A model generated the notes under the pieces. The model did not search any database and was not told the origin of the DNA. It saw only the letters and a list, made by a program, of their open reading frames with translations. A DNA stretch of 64,000 nucleotides. Origin: an uncultured Prevotellaceae bacterium (GTDB lineage: Bacteria > Bacteroidota > Bacteroidia > Bacteroidales > Muribaculaceae). Position numbers and translations under genes: made by a program. How positions within the stretch are numbered: the stretch's first letter is position 1; every line of letters starts with the position of its first letter. Where the stretch lies: the NCBI GenBank assembly GCA_900318345.1, contig ONKD01000005.1:1-64000 (forward strand), read 5' to 3'. Positions 1 through 7,717 of this stretch are shown here, piece by piece.

Positions 1-1
1 G

Positions 2-124
2 AAAAAGACCTTGTCACCCAAACAGACCGTTCATCTCACCATGATCACTACTTACGGTGTTGCATACGGTAAACATAGCGGCATTGTCCAGAAGCAGGTT
101 GTTCTTGATGACCTGTTCGAGTAA
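2..124 (+). CDS. AAA-family ATPase, C-terminal fragment (partial)
   Basis: Only the last 40 codons lie in the window, in frame from base 2 to the TAA at 122-124. The tail reads like the end of the archaeal-type ATPase family (ATP-binding proteins with a DUF234-like C-terminus) common in Bacteroidales: a strand ending in LTMITTYGV, then a glycine/lysine turn and SGIVQKQVVLDDLFE. The P-loop lies outside the window, so ATP binding rests on this family tail alone. The gene converges on the minus-strand replication genes and is followed by a hairpin at 244-281. Confidence 0.6.
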   Translation, partial: KKTLSPKQTVHLTMITTYGVAYGKHSGIVQKQVVLDDLFE

Positions 125-243
125 GTAAGAAACTTTATACATACTTTTCGATATCAGCATCATTTTTCGGCAGAATCTAGTATATCATATTTTGCCGAAT
201 CGTGTACTTTTTATACTCTCACGGCAGATTATAAGATTATAAT

Positions 244-281
244 TGGTCCAACCAGCACATATTTTTGTGTTAGTTGGACCA
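244..281 (+). terminator. Hairpin, likely terminator after the ATPase gene
   Basis: The arms TGGTCCAAC (244-252) and GTTGGACCA (273-281) pair perfectly. The stem continues inward with one mismatch through AGCACA/TGTGTT. A T-rich stretch (CTTTCATTTGTTTTT) follows. It is about 120 bases past the ATPase stop, so it fits a rho-independent terminator. Confidence 0.55.
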
Positions 282-510
282 CTTTCATTTGTTTTTAACT
301 GGATGATTTGAGGTTAATAATCTGATTAACTTTCTCATTTCCATTCTGATACCACATTTCTCGAGAACCCATTCAGTTTCTCGGTCCCCCTCAAAACTTC
401 ATTGGAACCTCTTCGAACGATTTTTCCTTGATGTCCACTTGGCCTTCACTTGTGCTCCGGCCAGTGTCCATTTAACCAGGAAAAATGCTTACGCCGTTGT
501 ATTAATTAAG

Positions 511-551
511 TTGGCAAATTGCAGCTGTTGGCAAAATTTCAGCTGTTGGCA
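511..551. repeat. Short tandem direct repeat
   Basis: CAGCTGTTGGCA occurs at 522-533 and again at 540-551, preceded by a further TTGGCAAATT. The period is about 18 bases. It lies in the non-coding gap between the ATPase and the primase-like gene. Function unknown; it could be a protein-binding site or a remnant of a longer array. Confidence 0.5.
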
Positions 552-620
552 TTATTGGTCTTAATCGATTGGCGGGGGAATGATAAAGTTGTGCTCTCTG
601 TTATTTTTATGAGAGAGAGG

Positions 621-647
621 CGGTTTGGGTGAGCCGAAGGCGAACCG
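621..647. other. GC-rich hairpin in AT-rich gap
   Basis: CGGTT (621-625) pairs with AACCG (643-647), and inside it GCC-GAA-GGC forms a second small stem. The plus strand downstream is T/C rich (TTCTTTTCTATTCT), so it could end plus-strand transcription. No gene lies between it and the ATPase. Confidence 0.4.
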
Positions 648-721
648 TTCTTTTCTATTCTATTCATCTATTATTAAATCAGTTATCACACCCATACCAG
701 ACCTGTTATTTGTAGAAATAT

Positions 722-997
722 CAAATACCTCTATAAGAATCAATATTTCTTTAAAAATATTATTCCATTATCGATAGAGTATTGGACCTGTTTTTTTTAG
801 AAAATCACGATATCTCTATAGTAAGCATGTTTTGTCAGAAAAAATATTACCCTTTAGAGTACGAATTCCTCCAAAATTTCAAAATACCACTTTTTTATAA
901 GAAAAACCAAATACTCTATAAGAATAGGGATTATTACTAAAAAAATAGGTATGGTAAGGTAGCGAATTCCTCCGAAATCCAAGAATACCACTTTTTT
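722..997. repeat. AT-rich region with long direct repeats; candidate replication origin or binding array
   Basis: A 35-base unit beginning CGAATTCCTCC and ending in ATACCACTTTTTT occurs at 862-896 and 963-997; about 30 of 35 positions match. A second repeat, CAAATAC(C)TCTATAAGAAT, occurs at 722-740 and 908-925, and several more CTCTATA or TATAGAG fragments lie between. I see no ORF in the gap 125-1054. The array abuts the 3' end of the primase-like/helicase pair, so a replication origin or Rep-binding iterons is a reasonable inference, not shown directly. Confidence 0.4.
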
Positions 998-1054
998 GAT
1001 CGGAACGAAAAAAAATAGAGACCAACCCGTGATTGAGTTGATCTGTTTCTCGAT

Positions 1055-2065
1055 TTAATGTCCTAACTTATACTCGTTGTAGGACCTGTAATTACTTCGT
1101 TCACTACCATAGAGATGCTGGTTTCTATCGTAAGCATTATAAACCGCTTTATCCACCTTATCCTCATCGAAGCCGGTGGGAAGGAACTTTGACTTGAGGT
1201 AATCAAGCGCTTTTTCCATATCGATGCCAGCCTTACACAATCCACAAGCCTGGGCAAATACACTTTTTGTCCTGTGTCCATCCTGATAGTTATTTGGGAA
1301 CTTACTCCATTTGATATCAAGAATGTTGATTATCTGGTCATCGGTCAGAGTGCATCTCATCCGATTCATCTCTGCAATAAACCCTTCCGCAGTCAAGAAA
1401 GGTTTATCTGGCTGAGTAGTATTGTTGCCGCTTGATGAACTGTAATTCTGCGTCTGTTTAGGCTTATCGAACTCCGGCTTGTGTTCGTAATGCCATGAGG
1501 CCGCATTGGGATTATAGTAGATGCCGGGGTCATAACTGATATAGCAAGGATGGCTAAGATCCTCACAACGGCTGTCAGGTTGAATCCCAAACGCATCAGT
1601 GAAGAGATTCTCAACCTGGCGGTAACAGTTGCCGTAATCATCAATGCTGTAGTTATCGGTTATGATAATCACTTTCAATCCGTCACCGCTGGGACTTGTG
1701 AAGAATGCCAACACATACGGCCATCCAGAAATAACCTGTTTGATGCCCACCAAATCCTGTCCTGACTGGTGATCGATATCTATGCACACAAGGGACGACA
1801 GTGAAACGCATCCGTTGTTGTTCTTGCGTGAAAAGATACCCTGCCAGGTGATGACGAACAAGTGCTTTTTGAGTTCGTCACGCTGCTCTTTAGTCACTGC
1901 GTTCCTGATAGCGTTAATCTTTGCGGCAACACCATAATCCCCCATCCTGATAATGTCAAGAATAGTTTTGACATCACAGTTCTTCGTTAAATTCTCGTTG
2001 TCAGTGTCCCAAATATTATTGAACACACTGACCATCAATTGATTGTTACTAGAAAATTTTGCCAT
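1055..2065 (-). CDS. BT4734/VirE-N type primase-like protein
   Basis: 336 residues. The N-terminal half matches what I know of the BT4734/BF3469 (VirE N-terminal) family, a primase-polymerase-like fold: LVCIDIDHQ near residue 93 gives the acidic pair, FFTSPSGDGLKVII follows, then a conserved DLSHPCYISYDPGIYYNP stretch. A Ser/Asn/Gln-rich linker (about 205-225) leads to a helical C-terminal domain resembling PriCT primase C-termini, with GHRTKSVFAQACGL. It sits 13 bases after the helicase gene on the same strand, so the two are probably co-transcribed. The likely role is priming or initiating replication of the mobile element; the family is assigned by eye. Confidence 0.7.
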   Translation of the reverse strand: MAKFSSNNQLMVSVFNNIWDTDNENLTKNCDVKTILDIIRMGDYGVAAKINAIRNAVTKEQRDELKKHLFVITWQGIFSRKNNNGCVSLSSLVCIDIDHQSGQDLVGIKQVISGWPYVLAFFTSPSGDGLKVIIITDNYSIDDYGNCYRQVENLFTDAFGIQPDSRCEDLSHPCYISYDPGIYYNPNAASWHYEHKPEFDKPKQTQNYSSSSGNNTTQPDKPFLTAEGFIAEMNRMRCTLTDDQIINILDIKWSKFPNNYQDGHRTKSVFAQACGLCKAGIDMEKALDYLKSKFLPTGFDEDKVDKAVYNAYDRNQHLYGSERSNYRSYNEYKLGH

Positions 2066-2078
2066 AATCTAAAAATCA

Positions 2079-3989
2079 TTATATAAGTTTATATCCGTTT
2101 TGTTTCTTTCCGTTTCCGTCTGTATAGCGGGCCGGAATAACATCAGGCACATACTTGGTAATCTCTGTCGCTTTGGCCGTAGCGTTCATTCCAAGCCGGT
2201 CATACTCTGTCTGTATCATCTTTTTGATGGCGGCATTTGAATACACGACATCGGGCTCAAGCTGAAGGTTGATCATGCTTGCTCTGCGTACATTTTCCAG
2301 CTCTCGTTTCAGGTTGGCTTCAATATATGCACAAGCTTTAATCCTGTCGGGACCAAGCTCATGATAGTATTCCTTGTACTCATACGGGATGAAACTGCAT
2401 TCTTCAATGAGTTCTTCCAAGCATGGATAGTTGACGATAGTGTAAGCCAGAACCCCCATTCTGCGTTCAAAATTGCGGTCTTTGTTGAACTCCTCAATAA
2501 ACTGATTGAACAGGTTCTCCACCTCGGCATTCTTGTTTATAGGCACAAAGCCGTTATCTTTCATGAAGCTAAGCATCTGATAGGTGCTCTGGTATTGCTT
2601 GTCCTTGACCTCCGCCGCCCTGATATCAGCCACATAAGCCAGTTCGTTGCATACCGCTGTCCATGTGCCGTCTGAGTTTACAATGGCATCTACATAGTCC
2701 TTGCGGTATTGGTCTTTTTCTTGTGCTTGCAGTATCCGGTCCCGATGGCCAGTATGGGTTACATTTGCCAATTCCTGGATCTGCTGATAGGAATCTGCAC
2801 GTTTTGCCTCGTAATACTTCAGAGCCTCGTTAAGGTTCATGTTTCCCTCAATATCGCTGTTCTTCTGCTTGTAGTAGTAGAATATCTCGTTCCTGAAAGG
2901 GTTCTGCCTGGATCTACAGCGTCCTGCAATCTGTGGCAGGTCAATGGATATGTCTAGACTGAGACTATCCCAGTTGCAGTCGGCAAACACATACGAGGTT
3001 GAGCAGTCCGAATAGAAGTCTGTGCCCTCGAACGAACACTTTGTGACAAAAGTGAACGGTTTGTTTAACGTCACGTATTCCGTTTCGTTGGGTACTGTTC
3101 CGATAGAGAATCCGATTCTCTTAAGGCAACCCCAGTTACCTGAGGTGTCAGCACATATAACCAAAGTTTCAGACGGTTTCAATCCGTTCTTCTGGATGAC
3201 ACTGACGATATCCCTCACGCTGTTGAGAAAGAACACCGCCTCAGTAGAATCCACACGTTGGCCACCAATATTCTTAGTTTGGAAACAACCACACCTCCGA
3301 TAGTCTTTGATGATCTGACTTATTGCTGTGACAGGGCTCCTCATCTTCGAATAGTACACATAAACGGTCTCAACTCTGCTCGGATCCCAATGTAACGTCA
3401 CATAGGGCAGGTTCTGAAACTCTCCCAGGACGCTCAGGTACTGGTCCTTTAACGGTGTTGCACTGATATAGACGGTCCTATTGGGCAGTGCCTCCAAGTG
3501 ATGCAACAGGTTAACCTCGGTTGACCCTTTGAACTTGACGTCAGTGAAGATGCAAGTGAATTCATCCACAACTATCGTGAACCGATCCATCAGATTCCAA
3601 TTAGTCAACGCTTCAACCACATGAGGCAAAGAATCATAAGTTACCATAATCTTTGGCGCTAACGACTGGCCTCCAATAGGGCTTTGTCCGCAATAGTTCA
3701 AATAATTCCACATGTCATTGATGGTGTCGTTCACATTACCTCCGCTGCTCCTGTCAAAATAGAACAGTTTACCTGCCGTACGACCACCTATGAGCTTACT
3801 GGTGATTAACGCCTTTCTCGGACTCACAAGAATCACCGGCCGTTCGTTGGTCAAGTAGTAGTCTGTACATCCACATCCGCATATCGATTTGTTCAAAATG
3901 ATATGTCCAGGTGGCATAATGCTGTCAAAATCACTCCAATTTGATAGGTACTGGTACTCTTGAGGTACCACAATGTCAAAATTTACCAT
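2079..3989 (-). CDS. SF2-type helicase of a mobile element
   Basis: 636 residues. Helicase landmarks in order: a degenerate P-loop NKSICGCGCTDYYL (about 33-46) where the usual GKT lysine is absent, VVDEFTC (about 140) as the DExx Walker B, VYISATPLKD (about 173) as motif III, and QIAGRCRSRQNPF (about 330) as the arginine-finger motif VI. The loss of the Walker A lysine is notable; I recall similar variant P-loops in helicases of Bacteroides elements, but cannot check. It is the first gene of a two-gene unit with the primase-like protein. Expected role: unwinding of element DNA at replication. Confidence 0.7.
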   Translation of the reverse strand: MVNFDIVVPQEYQYLSNWSDFDSIMPPGHIILNKSICGCGCTDYYLTNERPVILVSPRKALITSKLIGGRTAGKLFYFDRSSGGNVNDTINDMWNYLNYCGQSPIGGQSLAPKIMVTYDSLPHVVEALTNWNLMDRFTIVVDEFTCIFTDVKFKGSTEVNLLHHLEALPNRTVYISATPLKDQYLSVLGEFQNLPYVTLHWDPSRVETVYVYYSKMRSPVTAISQIIKDYRRCGCFQTKNIGGQRVDSTEAVFFLNSVRDIVSVIQKNGLKPSETLVICADTSGNWGCLKRIGFSIGTVPNETEYVTLNKPFTFVTKCSFEGTDFYSDCSTSYVFADCNWDSLSLDISIDLPQIAGRCRSRQNPFRNEIFYYYKQKNSDIEGNMNLNEALKYYEAKRADSYQQIQELANVTHTGHRDRILQAQEKDQYRKDYVDAIVNSDGTWTAVCNELAYVADIRAAEVKDKQYQSTYQMLSFMKDNGFVPINKNAEVENLFNQFIEEFNKDRNFERRMGVLAYTIVNYPCLEELIEECSFIPYEYKEYYHELGPDRIKACAYIEANLKRELENVRRASMINLQLEPDVVYSNAAIKKMIQTEYDRLGMNATAKATEITKYVPDVIPARYTDGNGKKQNGYKLI

Positions 3990-4121
3990 AATTATTTATT
4001 TTAAAATGTTGAAATCTATATTATTAATTCTCTTCAAAAGCCATTTTTCACTTTTCATCTATGTGTAAGATTTTGAGGGGATTTGAATTCTAAAATTTTC
4101 ATTACAGAAAGCAGAAGAAGT

Positions 4122-4160
4122 AAAAAAACGATCCAGAGTGCTTCACAGCACCCAGAATCG
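4122..4160 (-). terminator. Rho-independent terminator of the small-gene operon
   Basis: On the minus strand a hairpin (CGATTCTGGGTGCT / AGCACTCTGGATCG, 4129-4160, small mismatches, GTGA loop) is followed by seven T (4122-4128). It lies about 60 bases after the last gene of the operon 6167-4221 and should separate it from the helicase gene. Confidence 0.75.
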
Positions 4161-4220
4161 GATAGTCTAATAATTAATAATTTTTAAATAACTTTACAAA
4201 TATGATAGTAGTGATAAACC

Positions 4221-4484
4221 CTAATAAACCTTTTCGAACATCTCATACGGCAGGTTTGTGATGAACTGAATATCTATTACATCTTCTCCGTCTTCATTAG
4301 GCCATATGAAGTCTTCTGAGTCTACTATGTGATAGTTCTTTCCGAAACACTTTAATATGGAACGCAACAAGATCTCTTCAATATTTGCAGTTTCAACGCT
4401 GCATATGATTGCAAGGAAGCCATCTTCATTGTACTTTGTATTTCCGATTTTCTTAATATCACCTTTCTCAACTTCAATGTTCAT
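4221..4484 (-). CDS. Small unknown protein A' (paralogue of the C-terminal half of the 5559-6167 product)
   Basis: 87 residues, no family recognised. It aligns almost end to end with the last 85 residues of the 202-residue protein encoded at 5559-6167. Shared blocks are a VEK-D-I-KIGN start, GFLAI(I/V)C, NIEEILLRSILKCFG and TNLPYEM near the end. It is acidic and soluble with no signal or membrane segment. Its start overlaps the stop of the upstream gene by four bases (ATGA), implying translational coupling. It is the last gene before the terminator. The function cannot be read from sequence. Confidence 0.7.
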   Translation of the reverse strand: MNIEVEKGDIKKIGNTKYNEDGFLAIICSVETANIEEILLRSILKCFGKNYHIVDSEDFIWPNEDGEDVIDIQFITNLPYEMFEKVY

Positions 4485-4768
4485 ATAACTTTCGAAATAT
4501 TAGTTGTTTTATCGTGTTTCCTGCTGATGATTCTCAACGTGATTCCCTTCGAAGCTAAGTAGTTAACAAGTCGTCCATATTGCTGCTTGCGTTGGCGTTT
4601 TCTGGGGCATATCACAAAGAGGTCCATCAGCTTTATCGTCAGCTCATAATCGTTACCGCAGTCATAAGCCGTCTTGAATGCATCGTCATATTGCTTGAGG
4701 GCGGCAATATCCATACTGAAATACCGCTCCTCAATCTCGTCTGAATGTTGATAAATACTATTGTCCAT
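4481..4768 (-). CDS. Small unknown basic protein B' (paralogue of the 5194-5571 product)
   Basis: 95 residues. The C-terminal half carries ICPRKRQRKQQYG...L..KGITLRIISRK, matching ICPRKRRRRDAFQ...L..MGVTLNIKSRK of the 125-residue protein encoded upstream. The clustered Arg/Lys suggests nucleic-acid binding; this is inference only. The start overlaps the previous stop by 11 bases and the stop overlaps the next start by four. No known domain recognised. Confidence 0.7.
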   Translation of the reverse strand: MDNSIYQHSDEIEERYFSMDIAALKQYDDAFKTAYDCGNDYELTIKLMDLFVICPRKRQRKQQYGRLVNYLASKGITLRIISRKHDKTTNISKVI

Positions 4769-5219
4769 TGCGATAGAATTTCAATGTCATCATGAGCCCA
4801 GCATTTGGTTTGTATTCGATTTCAACTTTTCTGAATTTGTCAGCTCCATAGTATTTTGAATTCTTCTTATAGAGATCACATAAGTCTTCAGCTATATATA
4901 TGATATTAGCATCAGGACACAAGTTTCGAATAACAGTAGTTCGAAGGTCCCATGCAGGTTGAAAATCGTCACACTGGCCAGTAATCAGCCACCACATAAT
5001 TAAAGGGATTCCATTAGGATCGTCTGGTTGATATTCCTTTTTGACATTGGCTCCCCAGTAAAATGAAACCATTTCTTGAGTAATTCTTCTTGCTCTAAAT
5101 CTTCCTTTCAGGTTAATTCCATTGAAGTTTGCAAGGTCATCATTCACACCATCTTCAAACGGCTTTAGGTCATTCAGATCCAAGTCACGGACCTTACCCA
5201 TTAACCAAACTTTTTTCAT
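4758..5219 (-). CDS. Unknown protein C, centre of the mirror-order operon
   Basis: 153 residues, no family recognised. Features: N-terminal MKKVWLMGKVRDLDLNDL, a Trp/aromatic-rich middle (FYWGANVKKEYQPDDP, LIMWWLITGQC) and a basic C-terminus. No signal peptide or transmembrane run. It overlaps both neighbours (26 bases with the upstream gene, 11 with the downstream one). It is the only member of the five-gene operon without a paralogue in the window. Confidence 0.65.
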   Translation of the reverse strand: MKKVWLMGKVRDLDLNDLKPFEDGVNDDLANFNGINLKGRFRARRITQEMVSFYWGANVKKEYQPDDPNGIPLIMWWLITGQCDDFQPAWDLRTTVIRNLCPDANIIYIAEDLCDLYKKNSKYYGADKFRKVEIEYKPNAGLMMTLKFYRNGQ

Positions 5220-5571
5220 TTTTTCTCGATTTAATGTTTAACGTTACACCCATTTCATTGAGCGACTTCTGTAAGCCCTGGAACGCATCCCTCCTGCGTC
5301 GTTTCCTCGGGCATATCTTCAGTAATTCCTGCAACGTGATATTGATGCAAGACCCACTCACTAGAGGATGCCCATCAAACAGAGCATCCTCCAGTCTCTT
5401 GATATCACCGGCGTATTGGGATGCAGGTTGTTGCCCGTCGTCCATATCATCCGGTGCCGCATCTAACTCATCTTTCTTCTCAGCCTCAAGACACAATCGG
5501 CGGAAATCGGTCATCGGCTGCTGCACTTTCTCTGTCATTGTAGAGAAAAGCGCTTGCATTAACTGATACAT
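5194..5571 (-). CDS. Unknown protein B with basic ICPRKRRRR motif
   Basis: 125 residues. The N-terminal half is acidic (DELDAAPDDMDDGQ); the C-terminal half has the basic helix ICPRKRRRRDAF and a strand GVTLNIKSRK shared with the protein encoded at 4481-4768. The start overlaps the previous stop by 13 bases. The acidic-then-basic layout suggests a nucleic-acid-binding module, but I recognise no family. Confidence 0.65.
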   Translation of the reverse strand: MYQLMQALFSTMTEKVQQPMTDFRRLCLEAEKKDELDAAPDDMDDGQQPASQYAGDIKRLEDALFDGHPLVSGSCINITLQELLKICPRKRRRRDAFQGLQKSLNEMGVTLNIKSRKNEKSLVNG

Positions 5572-6167
5572 AATAGTATTTCATACATTTCATAAGGTAG
5601 GTTTGTGACGAACAGTGCTTCGTATACTTCATCTGGATTATCATCATTCCATTTGTAGTCTTCCTCCCTAATGACCTTGTACTCATCGCCGAAGCACTTC
5701 AATATAGATCTCAGCAGAATCTCTTCAATGTTAGAAGAGTCTTCGTTGCATACAATCGCCAGGAATCCACCTTCATTATAGAACGAATTGCCGATTTTCA
5801 GAATGTCTTTTTTCTCAACTTGGATATTCGTATTAACATCTGGTGTTTTTATTTTATAATACATTGATTTATCGACTTTAACTCCTTTATCATGAAGCCA
5901 AGACTTAATCTTTGCAAGTGTTCCTGGCATACCATCGTGCGCGATATGCCACTCAACGACCTTGCCATCAGTGACATCACGATCACTGTCAGTTCCCTCC
6001 CAATCGTAAATAGAGAAATGTGCCAAATCGTCCATTTCAAAATGCCATTCTTTCTGAATCATGAAATCACCGCCTTCAAAATGTGGCTCTCCAATACACT
6101 TCACAAGGTCCTGATAAGTCATGTTAATTGCGCCTTCGTAGAAATCTTCTGTCCAATTGCTATCCAT
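5559..6167 (-). CDS. Unknown two-part protein A, first gene of the operon
   Basis: 202 residues. Residues about 12-100 (YQDLVKCIGEPHF, KEWHFE, HFSIYDWEG, VVEWHIA) resemble small uncharacterised phage and bacterial proteins with a GEP...W...IYDW pattern. Residues about 118-202 match the separate 87-residue protein at 4221-4484, so the operon contains both a fused and a free copy of the same domain. No membrane or signal sequence. It follows a 413-base gap in which I see no minus-strand TAnnTTTG box. Confidence 0.65.
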   Translation of the reverse strand: MDSNWTEDFYEGAINMTYQDLVKCIGEPHFEGGDFMIQKEWHFEMDDLAHFSIYDWEGTDSDRDVTDGKVVEWHIAHDGMPGTLAKIKSWLHDKGVKVDKSMYYKIKTPDVNTNIQVEKKDILKIGNSFYNEGGFLAIVCNEDSSNIEEILLRSILKCFGDEYKVIREEDYKWNDDNPDEVYEALFVTNLPYEMYEILLCIS

Positions 6168-6401
6168 AATTTAATATTTTTTGATAATTAATAAGTTCAT
6201 TCTAATAATAAGAAGACAATACCGTTATTATCTCCATTTTCATCATTACAGAGATAAGGTTATACCCCGATAATTACCGCGTTTTTCACGTTTTGGAGAT
6301 TAATGAATTATCTTAATCACAAATACCAATGAGTCGAAATCTGACTTACATAGGAAAGGCTGTATTGCCTAAATCTGGTTCCCGCTGACTGACTTTTTCA
6401 A

Positions 6402-6448
6402 AAAATATATCAAGATTGATATATTTTCAATAAAAATGGCTAACTTTG
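6402..6448 (+). promoter_or_regulatory. Promoter with embedded 26-bp palindrome upstream of the first methyltransferase
   Basis: TAACTTTG (6441-6448) is a good Bacteroidota -7 box; a TTG lies 22 bases upstream (6416-6418). The -33 region sits inside a perfect dyad, core ATATATCAA-GA-TTGATATAT (6405-6424), extended by A/T pairs to 6402-6427. A repressor bound here would cover the promoter. The rest of the gap 6168-6580 holds no gene that I can see. Confidence 0.65.
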
Positions 6449-6580
6449 CCAAGAAATTAATATATTTATGTTAAGTTTTAATTATATTGCTATAATTCAG
6501 TTCTTTATGAGCTGAGTAACAATGCAACGAATGCTTTGTTGTTTGTGTCAGCAACTTTGATTATGGAGTAATGTGAGATC

Positions 6581-7717
6581 ATGCCAAATACAAACAAATC
6601 ACATATTAAGCAAAGAGGTCGGCAACCCAAAATTGAGGTAGTTGACTTGTTCTGCGGCATCGGTGGGCTAAGTTATGGCATGAAGTCAAAAGGTCTTAAT
6701 ATTCTCGCTGGCTTTGATTTGGACCAAACTTGTCAATATGCATATGAGACTAATACTGGAGCCAAATTCTTTAATAGAGACATCAAGACCGTCACCGCTG
6801 ACGATATTTTGCCGTTGTATTCCAAAAACTCAATTAAGGTCTTGGCTGGTTGTGCTCCATGTCAACCGTTTTCATCTTATGCCTATAAAAACAAGAAAAA
6901 GGATCCAAATAAATATGATTTACTCTATGAGTTTGGTAGATTAGTGAAAGAAGTTCATCCAGATATTGTCACGATGGAAAATGTGCCTTCCATATTCTTC
7001 TTCGATTTAAAAACTGTTTTTCCCGATTTTGTTTCAATCCTACAATCGGAGAATTATCATGTATCATACCAACTGGTATATTGCCCCAGATATGGTATTC
7101 CTCAAACTCGGAGAAGATTGGTATTATTGGCATCTCGTATTGGCGAGATTAATTTGATACCAGCGACTCATGACAAGGGCAATTATGTTTCGGTGCGTGC
7201 AACAATTGGAGATCTTCCCCCTATTGAAGCCGGGGAGGTTTGTCCTACGGATAGTCTTCATCAATGCCGAGCATTATCACCGTTGAATTTAGAAAGAATC
7301 AAGGCAACTCCATATGGAGGAGGATGGAAAGATTGGCCTGAAAACCTGCGTCTTGAATGTCATAAGAAGGAAGGTGGTAAAACTTATGGAAGTGTTTATG
7401 GCCGAATGGTATGGGATGAACCTGCTCCAACAATGACTACACAATGTACAAGTATTGGCAGTGGTCGATTTGGCCATCCAGAACAAGATAGGGCTCTCTC
7501 TGCAAGGGAGGCGGCACTGTTACAATCTTTCCCTATGAGTTATAGATTTTTCCCAAATGAACAATCCGTATCTCTTACCACAATCTCTCGGTATATTGGT
7601 AATGCAGTGCCTCCAAAATTAGGGGAGGTCATTGCAGAAAGTATTATTAACCATTTTACAAATACTAACCATGGCAAAGAAAACAAAGTTAAGCGAGCAG
7701 CAACAACTTCAGATTGA
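6581..7717 (+). CDS. DNA (cytosine-5-)-methyltransferase
   Basis: 378 residues with the full set of C5-methyltransferase motifs. Motif I is VVDLFCGIGGLSYGM (about 21). Motif IV is GCAPCQPFSS, with the catalytic Cys about residue 94. Motif VI is MENVPS (about 131), motif VIII YGIPQTRRRLVLL, motif IX region MTTQCTSIGSGRFGHPEQ then LSAREAALLQSFP, and motif X YIGNAVPPKLGEV. It methylates cytosine in a specific DNA site and is the likely protective enzyme for the adjacent DUF262/HEPN pair or for the LlaJI-like system downstream. It overlaps the next gene by 47 bases. Base composition is AT-rich. Confidence 0.93.
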   Translation: MPNTNKSHIKQRGRQPKIEVVDLFCGIGGLSYGMKSKGLNILAGFDLDQTCQYAYETNTGAKFFNRDIKTVTADDILPLYSKNSIKVLAGCAPCQPFSSYAYKNKKKDPNKYDLLYEFGRLVKEVHPDIVTMENVPSIFFFDLKTVFPDFVSILQSENYHVSYQLVYCPRYGIPQTRRRLVLLASRIGEINLIPATHDKGNYVSVRATIGDLPPIEAGEVCPTDSLHQCRALSPLNLERIKATPYGGGWKDWPENLRLECHKKEGGKTYGSVYGRMVWDEPAPTMTTQCTSIGSGRFGHPEQDRALSAREAALLQSFPMSYRFFPNEQSVSLTTISRYIGNAVPPKLGEVIAESIINHFTNTNHGKENKVKRAATTSD

